NCBI RefSeq assembly: GCF_029873635.1
Contig: NC_080422.1
Coordinates: 18,931,095-18,995,094, forward strand
DNA: 64,000 nt
Direction: 5' to 3'
Source: Malania oleifera
Lineage: Eukaryota; Streptophyta; Magnoliopsida; Santalales; Ximeniaceae
The first letter of the stretch is position 1. The number at the start of each line of letters is the position of its first letter. The position numbers were made by a program, and so were the translations under genes. Of the stretch, positions 11,051 through 24,500 are shown piece after piece. Below the pieces are notes generated by a model, which saw only the letters and a program-made list of their open reading frames with translations, searched no databases and was not told the origin of the DNA.

Positions 11051-11754
11051 AAATAAAGGGAGCACGTCTGGATCATGTTCGTTTTTCTTATTAATGCTAT
11101 AAAAACAAAATTTTGTTTCAATATGATTAAAAATTATGTATAAAATTAAATTTATGTTTATAAAAACGAAATTTGAATTAAATAAACTTTATTTATACAT
11201 TTACTTGGAAAGATTATAAATTTAATGGTGTACCAAATTCTTTGGGGGTTCAAAAAATAGTAGCTATATGGTAGTTTTTCTATGTGAAATAAACTAAATT
11301 ACACTGCTATCATAAGAAAATAATAGTATAAAACTTTGTACAAGTTCGGAATAACTATTTTTAAATTTCACAATGATGATGTCTTTTTTTTTTCTTTTCT
11401 TTTTTTTTCTTGTTATATGCTACATGAAATAACAAAGAAAATATAGGTCGGTTTGAATTAAAGATTTTGATTGGAAAATAAAAGGAATGGAAATATTCCA
11501 TAGGAAAGAAACTCACTTTTCATTTTACGATTGAAGAATAGTCATTTCAAGGAGAATATTTATCCCCTTTGTAAATTAGATGAAGCTGAGAAAAAAGGTA
11601 AATGCAATCTTGTAAATTAGTGTAGTGAGAGGGAATGGTTTCATGCAATTCATGCAAAAGGTAAACCAAACAAGGCTCCATTTGATTTTGAGCAAGTGGT
11701 TTTGTTTCATTAGCAGACTGATACTCAGTAGACAATTTTTTCGCAATGGCCAGT
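11051..11754. other. AT-rich spacer downstream of the NLR gene
   Basis: This AT-rich sequence contains short homopolymers. It would include the 3' flank of the minus-strand NLR locus. No gene, RNA or clear poly(A) signal could be assigned. Confidence 0.5.
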
Positions 11755-14604
11755 AATCAACAGTCAAGTTTCTTGATTTGGCGACGCTTCGCACGGATTC
11801 CACCAGATGCTTCATTGTCTTCGCAGCGCTCAAGATATAGACGTCAAAGATTTTTCGGAAGCAACTCCGGCAGAGCTTCCAAACCACCAGAACTCCACAA
11901 TCACGAGAAATTGTAGTGAAGGGAAGAGAGGCGGGGAAGAAGAAGTTGTTCCTGTTTATGGTTGGGCAGAGACTTGAGCTTAGGCCAACCCCACAGACGT
12001 AGTTCTTCAGGCTGGGATCGGTGGTGACAGTGGCTAGTGCTGCAGAGAAGTGAGGGGAAACTATCCAGCTCCTCATTAAACCCTCCGATCACTAGTCTCT
12101 TCAAGTCGGGGAGGCAGCACAATAGCCCTTCCGGCAAACTACTCAATCTTTTGCACTGCCAAATTCTTAAATCTGAGAGGGAGTGCAATTTTAGTAAATC
12201 AGCCGGCATAGATTCCAGATTTGGGCAATTTCATACGTTTAATGTCATGGGCGACGTACAGAATTGCAGAGTAGTCAATTCTTTACAGCTGTGGACTACC
12301 AGCTGCTGACGAGAGGACGGGAAGCCCTCTAAATTCGGGGGAAGAATGGTTTTCAATATAGGGCAATCCTCTATCTCCAACACCTGAAGATTCAACAACT
12401 TCGCCATCCACGATGGTGACACAGCAATACCCCCAAATCTTTCAATTTTAAACCGCTTCAGATCCAAGTGTGGTTGCAGCCCTTCCAGCACCCCATCATC
12501 ATTATCACCATGACCACCATCATCATTACACCTTGGAAGCACCAATGTTTCAATGTTTTTCTTTCCCTTCAAATTTGCAAAATTTGCCTTCTTAGCTTCT
12601 TCCTTACCCCTCACATGCTGTAGACCGGTTCAAGGGCTCCAGCTCTTCAATTCGGCATCCCCTGCTCCGACCCACCACAAATGCTGGTAATGTCCGCAAA
12701 TGAATTAACCGCCTCATCTCAATCTGTCCATCCTTCATTATTCCCTCTGCATTGTAAAGGTCAAGTCCCAAATGTCTCAAGTTGATTAATGTTCTCATTT
12801 CTTTTGGTAGCTCCTGCATCATACGACAGTACTCCATATTCAACGTCTGCAGATGGTATAGCTTGGTAATTGAATCCGGCAACCTTACAATTTTAGTATC
12901 GGAGACATCGAGGTACTTTAAATGTTTCAACTTCCCAACAGAATCTGGCAGCACCTCAAGTCCACTACTAATTTTACTCCCGCTTAAATCTAAAACTCTC
13001 AAGCATTTTGTGTAAACACGCACCTCATCAGAAACATTAACAACCCTTGATAAAATTAAGGTGCGTAATTTCTTAACATTGTCCTTCCCAACTATGTGCT
13101 TCCCTTCTCCATAGCGTGTCAATGATAAATGCCGTACTGCAGGGATTTCATTCCCCTGATATCCATCCTCCAAAACCAGGATTTCAGATTTGGAAACAGA
13201 TTGTGCAAGTTCATGCACAAGATCATGCATCTTGCATGTTTTGATATCCCCATATTTATCCCTTTCAACATCTTGAAACAAGGAATTCTGCAACAGGACA
13301 TTGAAGTACTCATTACCTTTGTCTTCCATCTCCAAACTGCACTCTTGAGATGACTGAAGAAATCCTTGAGCCATCCATAGTTGGATTAGCTTTACTTTCT
13401 TAATGCGAGAATTCTTGGGGAAAATTGCAGTGTATGCGAAGCATTGTTTCAAAGAAGCCGATGGCAAATTGTCAAAGCTCAACTTCAATGCTGGTATGAT
13501 CCCATCCTCACTTCCTGGTAAATTCCATGTTTCACTTTCCAAAATGGACAACCACTCTTGCTTCTCCCTCTTAAAATGCATGATCCCTCCCAGCACCTTT
13601 GCTGCTAGTGGCACGCCCCCACATTTTTTCACAATACCCCTTCCTATATCAATAAAATCTTGAGTCTTCAGTGCTCCACCATCTACAAATGCCTTTCGCT
13701 CAAATATCGCCCAACAATTTTTTTCCGATAGACCATTTCGTAAATTTTCCCACCTACTTGGATCTTCATTCCAAACATCATCTAGTAGGAGAAGATACAT
13801 TTTCCCTTCCAACTTATCCTTAATGTTTTCAAGGATGGTACCCAAATTTTCAATCCCACAAGTATCCTTGGTAAGAGATTCCAAAATCTCTTTTAGAATC
13901 CTTTTGACATCAAAATTTTGAGATACACATACCCAAATTCTTACCACAAAATGTTCTTTTACTCGCTCATTTTTGTAGATTAGTTGAGCAAGAGTAGTCT
14001 TTCCCATGCCTCCCATACCCACTATTGGAATTACAGAGATAACATTACTGCATGAGCTAGTCACCTCGTTTACTATGGTTAATACATCATTTTCCCTTCC
14101 AAATTTTGAATCATCTACGGAGGAGTCGGTCTCTCGACTCACTCTTGTTTGAGAAATTGGATCTATAGATAACATCGGTCTAAGCCCAAAGCTAATCGCT
14201 CTGTTCATAGATTTTTCCAGTGAGATATTGAAATTCCTCACTCTGTGACCCATCTTGATTCGGAACACAATGGGGCTAGAGAGCGAACAGAAGTTGCATA
14301 CCTTCCTCATAAATCGGTTTTGAATCTCTACCTGACGTCGGAGCATCTCGTACGAGAACTCATCCAGCACATCCTCCGCATCATAAGCTATCCCTTCAAG
14401 ATCCTGGAGCCAAATTTGAACAGTCTCTTCCCTCACTTGCCGTTTCTGGGCATCACGCAGTACAGCTTGAATCATTTTCAGCGATCCTTCAAGATTTTTG
14501 AGCTCGCCCTTGAAACCCCACGCAAGCTTCATTTCTTCAGACGCCAGTGAACCCACCTTCTTCAATACTTCCTCTGTTGCAAAACTGAGAACCATTTCAG
14601 CCAT
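11755..14604 (-). pseudogene. CC-NBS-LRR disease-resistance gene, degenerate
   Basis: Intracellular immune receptors of this class bind ATP/ADP through NB-ARC and sense pathogen effectors. The frame from the ATG at 14604 runs 666 codons to 12604. It shows a coiled-coil region (residues about 1-130, DAEDVLDEF near 75), P-loop GMGGMGKTT (196-204), kinase 2 LLLLDDVW (271-278), CGGVPLA (328-334), [10 protein letters not shown] (388-397), MHD (459-461) and early LRRs. Between WENLRNGL and SEKNCWAIF (near residue 291, about 13730) the RNBS-B block with its TTR motif is missing, roughly 40 residues in frame. Near 12640 a small deletion shifts frame. LRR coding resumes at 12614 ([16 protein letters not shown]) and continues with in-frame stops at 12231-12233 and 11901-11903, then further LRR-like sequence to about 11755. 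No intron signals explain the breaks. A truncated CC-NB protein might still be made, but normal ATP switching is unlikely. Confidence 0.85.
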
Positions 14605-15887
14605 ATTAGTTTCCTTGCTTTGAATGCAACAGCTAGAGAAGACTGATCCTCAGAAGCGCCCAGCGAGGGCGAAAAATTGTCGGTGTGAACGATTGCGAAG
14701 TGAGGATTGAGTATTCAAACACTTGTTGGTGTGAACGATTGGAAAGTGAGGACGAAAATGTGGGCCAGCGTGTCAGAATTAGATTTTACCTTGTGCCTGC
14801 CATGATTAGAAATACCTTATCTTTTTCATTTGTTTAATGGTGGGTTTGCCTTTCTCTATAAGCCTCCGGCTCTGTAAAACATGGCAAGCCTCTGGAGTCC
14901 ACAATTAAAGTAAATCAAAAAACCAAACAACTAAATAACGTAGCCCAACCAAAAATAAAAGGAAAAAGAACGCACGATTTTATTTTATTTTTATTCTAAA
15001 ATAAAATGGTCTCCATGTTACTTTAAATTTATATTTAATTATTTAATTACTTAAGTTAATGTTTGAAAGGTTCAAAGTACTTGGTGTGCTTGCATTAAGA
15101 ATCCCTTACTTTTTCATCATTTTCCTCATTTGGACAGAGTTTTATTACTCAACACACTGGCCATAATTCATGGAAGATCACTACCACAGGTTCAGGAACT
15201 ACGTCACATGCCATTAAGATAGATTTGAAAATCGACTCCTTAGATTTGAAAAATAATAGCACATGCTCTAAAACAATCAAAACAACAATTTCAATTTATT
15301 CAATCCCAATATGGTAATGTATAAACTGAATTAACAAAATTTCTATGTAAATTTACCTAATCGAATTGGAATATCGGTAAAATCAAATTAGTCAAAATCA
15401 AAATAGGATGTTTTGTTGTGGAAATTAATTTTATTTTTAGTTTTAATTTTCCAAATAATTACAAACAAACAAAAAATGCAGCCTATTATTAGGTTTTGCA
15501 ATAGTTGTGTTAAATAACTGGAAAATAATAAGAAATCGTGGTAGAAAATAGTCTTATCTTTTATTTTTCAATTTTTTTAAAGTAATTACAAGATGCTACA
15601 ATTAATTTTTAAATTTCTAAATTTGCATATGAAAAACTGGAAAACACCCTTTTATAATTTTTTATATTTTTTAATTTGTTATGTAAATTTTGGAAAAAAT
15701 TAAAAAGATATATAGACTTTTATTTAGTTGGTTGTAGAATGGAAGACTTTCAAAGCATGATTTTGCATCGTACTCGTTATGTGACCATTTCTTGGATGCA
15801 TTTGAAAAATTATTTGTGTGAAGAACCACGCCATTGGTACTTTTTTATCTTTCCCTTACAAAGATAAAAAAAAAAATATATATCAAA
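14605..15887. other. Upstream region of the NLR locus, no further gene
   Basis: This should contain the NLR promoter and 5' leader, but I could not fix a TATA box or transcription start. The rest is AT-rich with no supported gene. Confidence 0.5.
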
Positions 15888-16016
15888 AATCCACATTTTC
15901 ATGTTTGGTCACCAAGGAAAAAAATTCAAAAATATATCAATTCCATAAATAAAATTTCGATTTTACACGTCATTCATATTTAGTTTTTCTTAATTTTTAA
16001 TCGTATTAAGACAAAT
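15888..16016. mobile_element. Fragment of the 10129-10563 MITE family
   Basis: It shares aatccacattttcatgttt, a caaggaaa block and gattttacacgtcatt-atatttagttttt in the same order as 10180-10310. Terminal repeats are not visible; it abuts a copia fragment. Confidence 0.6.
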
Positions 16017-16029
16017 TTTTATTTTTGAG

Positions 16030-16570
16030 AGGTACATCTTATTTGGGTCTATTCTACTCATTTGATTTCAAATCTCAATTAATAGGATATGCAGATATTG
16101 GATATCTATCTGATATTCACAATGCTAAATCTCAAACTAGATATGTATTTCTTTATGAAAAAATTGTCATATCTTAGAAATCAGTAAACAAACGATTACA
16201 GTAACATCCTTCAATCATTATAAAATATTAGTTGTCTATGAAGTTATTAGAGAATGCGTATGGCTTAAATCAATGACTTCTCATATATAAACAAATTATG
16301 GCCTTCAATCAATCAAGAATATTCCAATAGTTTTATATGAAGACAACGCTATACGTATAGTTCAATTAAGAGAAGGATACATAAAGGGTGACAGAACAAA
16401 ACATATCTCTCCAAAATTCTTCTATATACATGAATTCTAAAAAAATTGTGATATAAATATTCAACAGATCTAATCAAGTGACAATCTAATAGATTTGTTC
16501 ACCAAAGTTTTGCTTATTACAAAATTCAAAAAATTGATTCATCTTATCGGAATATGGCATCTTAAAGATC
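16030..16570 (+). pseudogene. Ty1/copia RNase H end of pol, decayed
   Basis: Plus-strand translation in broken frames gives GYADIGYLSDIHNAKSQTRY, then a CVWLKSM block, then VLYEDNAIRIVQLREGYIKG with DRTKHISPKFFY, then a DLFTKVL block. These are the ordered motifs of copia RNase H and its C-terminus. Several stops and substitutions break it. The copia element at 52850-55560 has the same motifs in better condition. An LTR start follows at 16615. Confidence 0.8.
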
Positions 16571-16614
16571 TTAACAAAAAGAGTTAATCAATAAGTGATA
16601 GCCAAGGAGAGGAG

Positions 16615-17062
16615 TGTTATGAATAATTAGTATGTCACTCCCCATGCACCTATCCCTTCATGTTCCCCATGCCATCATTATGATGGATGTGCATCCACAT
16701 GCCCCATTAAATAAGAAACTCCTTATCTGCTGCTCCTCCCACGGTTATATAAGAAGCAGATGATGGAAAAGGTGCGTAGAAAAAAGAAGGAAAAAAGAAA
16801 AGAGATTAGAAAGAAAGTAGAGAAAAAAAAAAAGAAAGGAATAAAAAAAAGAAAGGAATAGAGAGAAATATAAAAAAAAATGGGAGAGATATTTTTGTTT
16901 AAGGCCAAATCCATATTATAATTCCTCCCGTGATAATAAAGTTTCGATCTCATCCGTCCATGAAATAAGTATAGTCTAAGCACATAAAATTCAATCTTAT
17001 CTTCATATATTTTTCTACTTGTTTCTAATATTTTATTTTTAATTTCTGTATTATTTTATATA
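16615..17062 (+). mobile_element. 3' LTR of the decayed Ty1/copia element
   Basis: A purine run gccaaggagaggag precedes TGTTATGAATAATTAG, the LTR start. A TATA-like ttatataag lies at about 16745. The sequence differs from the LTR of the copia element at 55561, so it is another family. The right end near 17062 is a guess. Confidence 0.55.
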
Positions 17063-17321
17063 CTAAGAAAGGAGTGGGTCAGCCTTCAGGGCCGACTGAT
17101 ATTGTCGTTTTAGGCCCTCCGAATTTTAAAATGCTAGGATAGAGGACCAACCATATTAAATGGCAGACCTCCCCCAACCTCCCAGCAACGTGGGATTGCT
17201 TTCACAACATTTATTAATTAATAACACATGTTAGGAAGTGTCATAGGACATTGACACTTCCAGCTTCCAAAAATGTCACTATTTTTCCTAGAGCAATACT
17301 AAATAACTATATAACAAATTA

Positions 17322-17347
17322 AATAATAATAATAATAATAATAATAA
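17322..17347. repeat. (AAT)n microsatellite
   Basis: About eight uninterrupted AAT units. Confidence 0.9.
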
Positions 17348-17657
17348 GATTTAATAATTTTGGATAAAAATATTCCGTCCTATATTTTTTCTGTATGTTT
17401 GTTTTACCATGCATTCAATACTTTGTGGAAATATCCTCAATTTTAAAAGTATATTTTCTAATATTGGGAACTTTTTTGACACTTACAGGCACTCCCACAG
17501 CATGTTTATCAATTTAATTTAAAAAACTTAACCGTATCTTAATTTAAATATTATTTAACATTACTGAAGTGCAATCAAATGCAATACACCTGATATAATT
17601 AGTTAGACATTCTAATTCTTTATTATTATTACTCGTACCAAAAAAAAAAGTTGGTCT

Positions 17658-17663
17658 TTTATT
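17658..17663 (-). terminator. Candidate polyadenylation signal AATAAA
   Basis: The plus strand reads tttatt, which is AATAAA on the gene strand, about 660 bp past the stop codon. Plant signals are loose, so this is only a candidate. Confidence 0.35.
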
Positions 17664-18323
17664 CACAGACATTCCATTTTTGTAATCGTAAACGCAATCA
17701 ATAGGGAAACAGAATTGCCACAAAATAACATTCAAGAAATGCTGCATTTTGCCACTCTTCCTTTCCTTTTCTGTTCTCCAGCCCCATAAATGATAAATCA
17801 GTGTAAACCCATCAGCAGAACATAAGGTCTGCTCCCCAAATATAGCAGCAATATAGATTTTAAGTCCACTCTGCAACCCATTCGGCTATTTCACAGCCTC
17901 ATTATCAAAATCTTGAAACATAACCCATCTTTTCTTCGAAAGTGCTTTGCTGCCTTAAGTGGGTTATGCAAAACCATTGAGGGATTGGCATTGCTAATAA
18001 CCTCATACCACTCTTAACATGTAAATAGGTGAATCCTTATATTCTCTCCCCTAAGTTTTGGTTGACCCAAAAAGCCCCACAAATCTACATGTCAGAACCC
18101 TTGCATCCAAAACAACGCAAAAAATTCTCACCAGATTAGAAACCAACAAGATCTCCACACAAATTGGATAAAAGACGGACCAGAGATGCAAAGAACAAAA
18201 GAAAAAAAAAAAATTTGTTCTAATTTCCATAAAGATGGTTCCAAAAAAGTCGCACCCACAAGCCTACAACTTGCCAAACACACACCCAAAACACATTTAA
18301 TCCTCCCGATGATCTTCGCCAAG

Positions 18324-18586
18324 TCAGTTGCTTGCCACCTTTTCTTTCTCCCCAGCCCTGCCTTCTTTGTTTATTTGAAAGCCCTCAATCTTGCGGGCAA
18401 CCTCATCAGCTGCAACCTTCACTTTTCCAGTCGGGCCATTTGCAGTGAGAGAATCGCTCTCATCTTGAGTTAGGGGGCCCGTCTGCCATATTCTAATGGT
18501 CCCATCTTCAGATCCAGATGCATAGGATTCCCCTCCAGGTGAAAAGCGGACACAGTGGACAGGACCATGGTGACCTTTGTTGCATC
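18324..18586 (-). CDS. STRAP: STRAP-like gene, exon 7 with stop codon
   Basis: 263 nt with acceptor TGTAG|GATG, ending in TGA. It encodes [20 protein letters not shown], the last WD blade (RIWQTG), and a charged C-terminal tail typical of plant STRAP-like proteins. Confidence 0.93.
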
Positions 18587-21500
18587 CTACATGACAAGTA
18601 AAAACAAGAAACAACCACTTTTACACTATAATTCAGCGAATATCACATTTGATCTGCTAACGAGGCTGTACAAGGATTCTCTTTGATCCAAGCAACCTTC
18701 TCCCTAGGAGCTTCCCCAACACTAGACACTGAGCATTCTCCGATAAACCATATTATGTCTCTTCAATGAGCCTCGTGGCAAACACAAAAATTCACAAGTC
18801 TAATTGCTAAGTTGTCAAAAGCATCCCAGTTGTAGGAAAAAAGAACAACTGTTTCTCCCGCTCTCCACCCTCACCCCCACCACCCCCAACAAAAAAATGC
18901 ACAATTATTTTACTGAACATGTTTTTACAAAAGGGTGGAAACCACCAAGGCAACATTCATCACTACCATAGAATCATAAGTTTATGGCTCGACAAGGTTG
19001 TTAAGAGACTGCAGTTATAACATATGTACACAAACCAAACTTGTAAAGGAACTGTAGTGTCAGTGCTCTGGTGCAGGAATAAAACTGATTAATTTATAAC
19101 CCCAGTCAATATAATTCTGGTAAACGGTATTTTGTCAGTATTTTCTTTTTTTTACTACTAACTCCAGTACAAAAAAAAACTTACCGATCTCTTCTCCAGT
19201 ATGGAAATCAAAAATGTGAACCCACATGTCCTCTCCGCCAGCAATGAACTTGTTGCCGAGCTTTGGTTCCAGTGAAGCAGACTCCACATTGCAGGGCATG
19301 TTATAGCTCTTCACCAACCCAAAACTGAAGAAATCGCAAGCAACAATGTAATAAACCATAACAGGCTAGCCATAAATAGTAAAAGACATTCCAGTTTTAA
19401 AACTTACTGATTTGCATCCCAGAACTTAACAGTGGACCCATCAGCAGTAGTTATATAACGGCCATCCTGACTGACTTCAGCACTGGTCACAGGTGACTTG
19501 GTCTCCAGCGTCTGAACAATTTTGCCACTTCTTACATCCCACAACCTGAGCAAGCACCAAAAGGATAGGGTAAGGAAAGCAAAAGAGAAGGTGGCCAAAG
19601 AACTAGCTATGCAATACCAAATGTTCAAGCAAATGAAAGTGATGGTTTAAAAAAATCTGTAAAGGTGCAAGTGATGGCAAAGTAATATATTACAAACAAT
19701 TGAAAATACACACAAAGACAAAAGGATATTTTCATAAATTATGAAAATTTCATCAAAATTAGTGTTATGCACCCACTAAGTACATAAATAATGCAAACTA
19801 GACTGAAAATAGTGTTATGCACCTGCTAAGTCGCACCACGCCACGCTATTGGTGACTTACATATACTGAGTTGCAACTGGCAGTCAGCCAGTCACCGAGT
19901 CCAGGATGACAATCAGAAGGATAATAATGGCAGGTTAACAGAGCAACCCAACACAACCACTTATTTGTTTTGGCCCATTGGCTGTATGAAAGAGCCTATG
20001 ATTGGTTGGGTCCAGCCCCCCAATATTTCAAAGTCCAACTGTGGTTACAATCCAACTCAGGTTCAGAGAACAGATACGGCTCTCATTACGATTTTCAGAC
20101 CACTTTTTAATGTGTGTGAAGATATTTAAAACTTCAACTTCTAAGCATCTATATATTTCCATACCCTCAAAGCAGTACAAATATGTATGGCAAGGACATA
20201 TTTTTGGAAAGCCTATAAACCTTTGATTAAGTAGTAACAATCAAAGTCCAGCATGGGTTTAGCAGTCCTACAGTTGGAGAGAAATAAAACACAAGTATTA
20301 CAATTAATCAGGAAATAGGAATGGGCAACAGCTGCAATAGGGTAATCTACTAAAAGAATCACAATCCCAAATAAATGCAACAACCAGTACATGAGACTCC
20401 CACACCATATTGGGGCCTGGGGAAAGCATGATCTACACAGCCTTGCATTATAACATCCAGTGTTTTAAAAGGCTCAATCGAGATGAGCCTCAAGGCAAGG
20501 CATGCTTAAAATGCCTTGAGGCTCAATCTAAAATACAAAATTCCAAAAAGGCTAACACATTTCATGCTGAGGATTACGCATTTTACAAAAGACACGCTTT
20601 TTGCGCCTTTTTAGTTGAGGCTTATGCATTTTGGGTGTGTGATTCTCAAGTTAGAATTGGTTAGAAAATTTTGACTACATGTTTGTATAAAATAAATGTC
20701 AAAATATGAGTTTATTTCTAAAACTCTTGAACCTCAACCTTTCCAAAATAACTGAGAGTTGTCTCTTGCATCATGAAAATAGTTTGAACTTTATAATGGT
20801 ATAGCTATCTCTTGTCATGATTTATGTCATGTATTCAAGTTAGCAATTTTTGAATGGCCAACAAGTATTTTGTGAAGTACATCTAATTTTTCTTTTCTAT
20901 ATTACATTTGTGATTTTCTTAATTTTTACTTTATTTTATATATACATAATTTACTTAGCAAATTTTTATCTTAAAAAATAAATTCTCCAAAAGCTTACGC
21001 CCCAACACCTTAAGGCTTACGCCTCACCTTTTAAGGATTAAAACGCCTCGTCTTACGCCTTCGTCTTTTAAAACATTGAATTAACATCACATGCATCAAC
21101 TCCCCACCAAACACAACGGTGTTAAATCTCCAAAATAATACCTAATTTGCTTCAAACAAGACTAGAACATTTTAAAAAAAAACAACAGAACACTGTAAAC
21201 TGCCATGAAAAGTGAGAAAATCCAGTTTAACAGTGGCATGACAAGTATGCCGTGATGCAATCCATCAAAATACAAAGAAACGCATGCAAATGCTAAATAA
21301 CAGAGATTTTCTTAACCAACCATAGGACTCACTTCTAGCTGACATGTGAACAAGGAAGAAAATAGCACACAAATAAAAATGCTGACTGAGAGTGTTAGGA
21401 ATCTTGGTTTGGGAGAACAATTCAAAATATTGAAGGTGAATATAATATGCATGTAAATGAAGGCTATATAGTCTGTAGAGCATTACAGTGCAAGTTCCTT

Positions 21501-24500
21501 TCATTTGCATGCTTGGTTGTTAAGGTTTTTCTATAACAAAAACTATATGACATTGACATATTCCATGAGTTTAATCACGCCATAATTCGTAGTTGGGATT
21601 GACAATGGAAGTAAATGAAATGGGACTGAAGGAAATGGGATTTTACTGGAAGCATCAGTATGGACCAGCATTTGTAACTGTTTGGTTTGTTGAGAGGTTA
21701 GATTGGCATAATGGTTTCCATTTGTTGAGATTGAAATGAATTCCCATCAGAAATGGAAAAAAGCATCCCCCTCCACAACACCCCCCCCCCCCCCAAAAAA
21801 AAAAGAAAAAAAAAAATTCCATTCTGCCTCTCAAGAGTTTTAGTTAAAATCAGGGTGGTGCCAATAAAAAATTTATGGCATTCATAATTCAAAACTTTTC
21901 TCACATTTTTATACAGGTAAAGTTCAATGGATTACTTAAGCCATTGGTGTTAAAGCATAACTTAATTGTTTTGGGGTAGGATTGGTTTCTTCGCATCTCT
22001 CTGGGCTCTCTGCTGGCAACTTCAAGGGGCCTCACTTCTCAATTTTCAGCAAGGTAGGAGATTTGATGTTGTTTGTACATATTCTTTTTTATTTCCTTCA
22101 CATTTTTTCCTACCTTCGTTTTATGAGGATATCAAATTCTCCGCTGCGTTGCTTCTCCCTTAATGAAAATTTTTATTTTCTAAAAGAGCAAAATTAAAAT
22201 TTTAATGTTAAAAAAATAGCTTAACATTTTCTTAGTTGAATAAAAATACTAAATAAAATTAAATATGATTGTAGACGGTAAACAGTTTTAAATATTTTTG
22301 TAACTATATTTCTAACTTACATTACTAATTTATCCTTTTTCCAAAATATTGGGCATTATAATAACTAAAACATTACTAGGGCTCTGCAACTGGTTGATTC
22401 AGTCGGTTCAGAACAAAATCTACAGGAATCAGACTTTTTCGGCTCAGCAAAGAACAGGACCAACTTGCCCCCAGAAATTAAACACTGACCAAACCCAATT
22501 TTTCAGTTGAGCACCATGAAAACCGAACCACACTGATTATTACAATTCAATTCCCCTCACAAAATATCATCCTCTGATCCTCCATTCTCCATTATAATAT
22601 CAGCCCATGCCTGCATATCTAAAGATTTTTCATACAGATCATTCTGCAATTATCACTCAAGAAATATAATTTTAATTTTGAGGAGCATAGCTAGAAATTT
22701 CAAGGAACACCCACCCCCCCCCCCCAGGCCCAAAAAAAGAAAACCCATGTTTAACCTATACTTAGTTTGATTCGGTGGTTAAAAAAAAGGACCCAATGAT
22801 AAGATTATCAAGAACAAATTTTAGAAATCAAACCTCTTGATCCCCAGTACCATTCCCATGATGGCAACATAGCAATCCTTCACAAATTCAGAAACTTGTC
22901 AAAAAATATCTTCTGTCCAATTCTCTCATATAAAAAATGTACTTATGCCCTGTGATCAAGAGGACTGGGTTCACAGACTTGAGAGCCAAGTGCTACGATC
23001 CAAAAGGCAAGAGCCTTGAGAAATTTTGAGAGCTGAGTCTTGAAAGTTGGTCATGTGGAACACTAGAACTGAGACTAAGAGGGCTGAGAATGGAGCTGAG
23101 ACTCAAGATTCTGGAACTAGAGAGCAGAAACTCTAGAGATCTCAAAGCATGGAAGTAAGCTGTGTGAAATCAGCAGCACTGCTGCAGCACCATAGTGACC
23201 AAGTGGCAACAAAATTGAAGCACTAGGGGTATCGAGGGCTTGAGGTGAGGAAGATGAGGAGGCAGAAGAGAGGATTAGAGGAAGAGAAAAAGACTTAATT
23301 GAGGAAAATAATAACTGAGTGGAAAGAGAGATTTCTGGAATTTAGGCCTTATGAAACTGCTGGAGGATCGAATGCTGGAACCATTTTACTTTTAAGTATA
23401 CAAAACCACCACCGGCCCGAATATATTTTGGCTTTATCAATTTGAAACTAAACTGAACCATTTTAAGCATGTAATCAAACCGTTTGAACTGAAATCATTT
23501 GGTTCGGTTGGTTTCAAAACCTATGTGTGCACAGCCCTAGACAAACCAAAGTACTAAAATAATTAATATTTCACAATAGAACTTTAAACGAAAAATAAAT
23601 AAAAGAATTAAGGGAATAAAAATGAACCAAAAATAATCTTTTATGATTGGAGGAGTCTGGGTAATGTATCGAGTATCTAGTATCTACAGTGTAAAATTTA
23701 TGGGGAAAAAATAACAAAGATTGAGATACATTTCCTGAACTTCTTAAAGAAATTTTAATTTAATTATTACCCTATAATCTTGTAAAAAATTTACTTAGTC
23801 TCCCAATCTCACAATCCAAGCTTGTCCAAGGCCTTATGCTTGCCTAAGGCCGCTTGTATTGTGCCCATTTAATGGATAACCATTACGCAAATAGTAGTGC
23901 ATGGTATACCCTTTAGTTAAGTGATGCCAAAAAATAACTGCGCCCCGGTGAATCCTCTCGTAGGGTGATGTTTCCTTGTGCTAGAGTAGGAGTTGCATAG
24001 AAAGCTCTTTAGGGAAGAGTGACTGTTCATCCATCATTATATAACTCACTGGCTATTGTAATCATGTTTAGCATAATTAGCTTCCTCACTAGACATATGT
24101 TGCCTATGAAGGTGTAATTAGGTTAACTACATTGTGTTGCTATTCACCAAAGGACTCTGGTTTAATTCATGCTTGCTTACCGCTTGCTGCTATACTTTGT
24201 GTTCAATGCCTGTGAGCATGTTCATGTGGTGTGTTGGCAGTTAACTCAGTTGACTAGGCAAAGCTCGTGTTCGACAACTAGTGCTGCACAGCTAGAGGTG
24301 GCAAATAGAACCAGTGTTTTAAAAGGCGTTTGTAAGGTGCGCCTCAAGGCGTTTTGAGCATAAAAAGCCCCAAGGCGTAATTAGAAAGGCATAAAGCCTC
24401 AAATGCGTAAGCCTCAGGGAAAAAAACTCGCATTTTATGCCTCAATTTGGAACGCATACGCATTTCTGGATGATCTGATTTAAAATATTAAAAAAAAAAA

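Larger units (their letters stand above)
17063..18323 (-). other. Downstream flank and probable 3' UTR of the STRAP-like gene
   Basis: No other gene is supported here. The part next to the stop codon should be the 3' UTR of the minus-strand gene. A minus-strand AATAAA occurs at 17658-17663, which would give a UTR of roughly 0.65-0.7 kb. The remainder is AT-rich spacer after the copia LTR. Confidence 0.5.

Noticed and set aside
11576-12076. 166-codon minus-strand frame in the NLR region
   Set aside because: It is an out-of-frame reading; the LRR-like text is found in the other frame, broken by stops.
17544-17876. 110-codon minus-strand frame downstream of the STRAP-like gene
   Set aside because: No domain; it lies in the likely 3' UTR.
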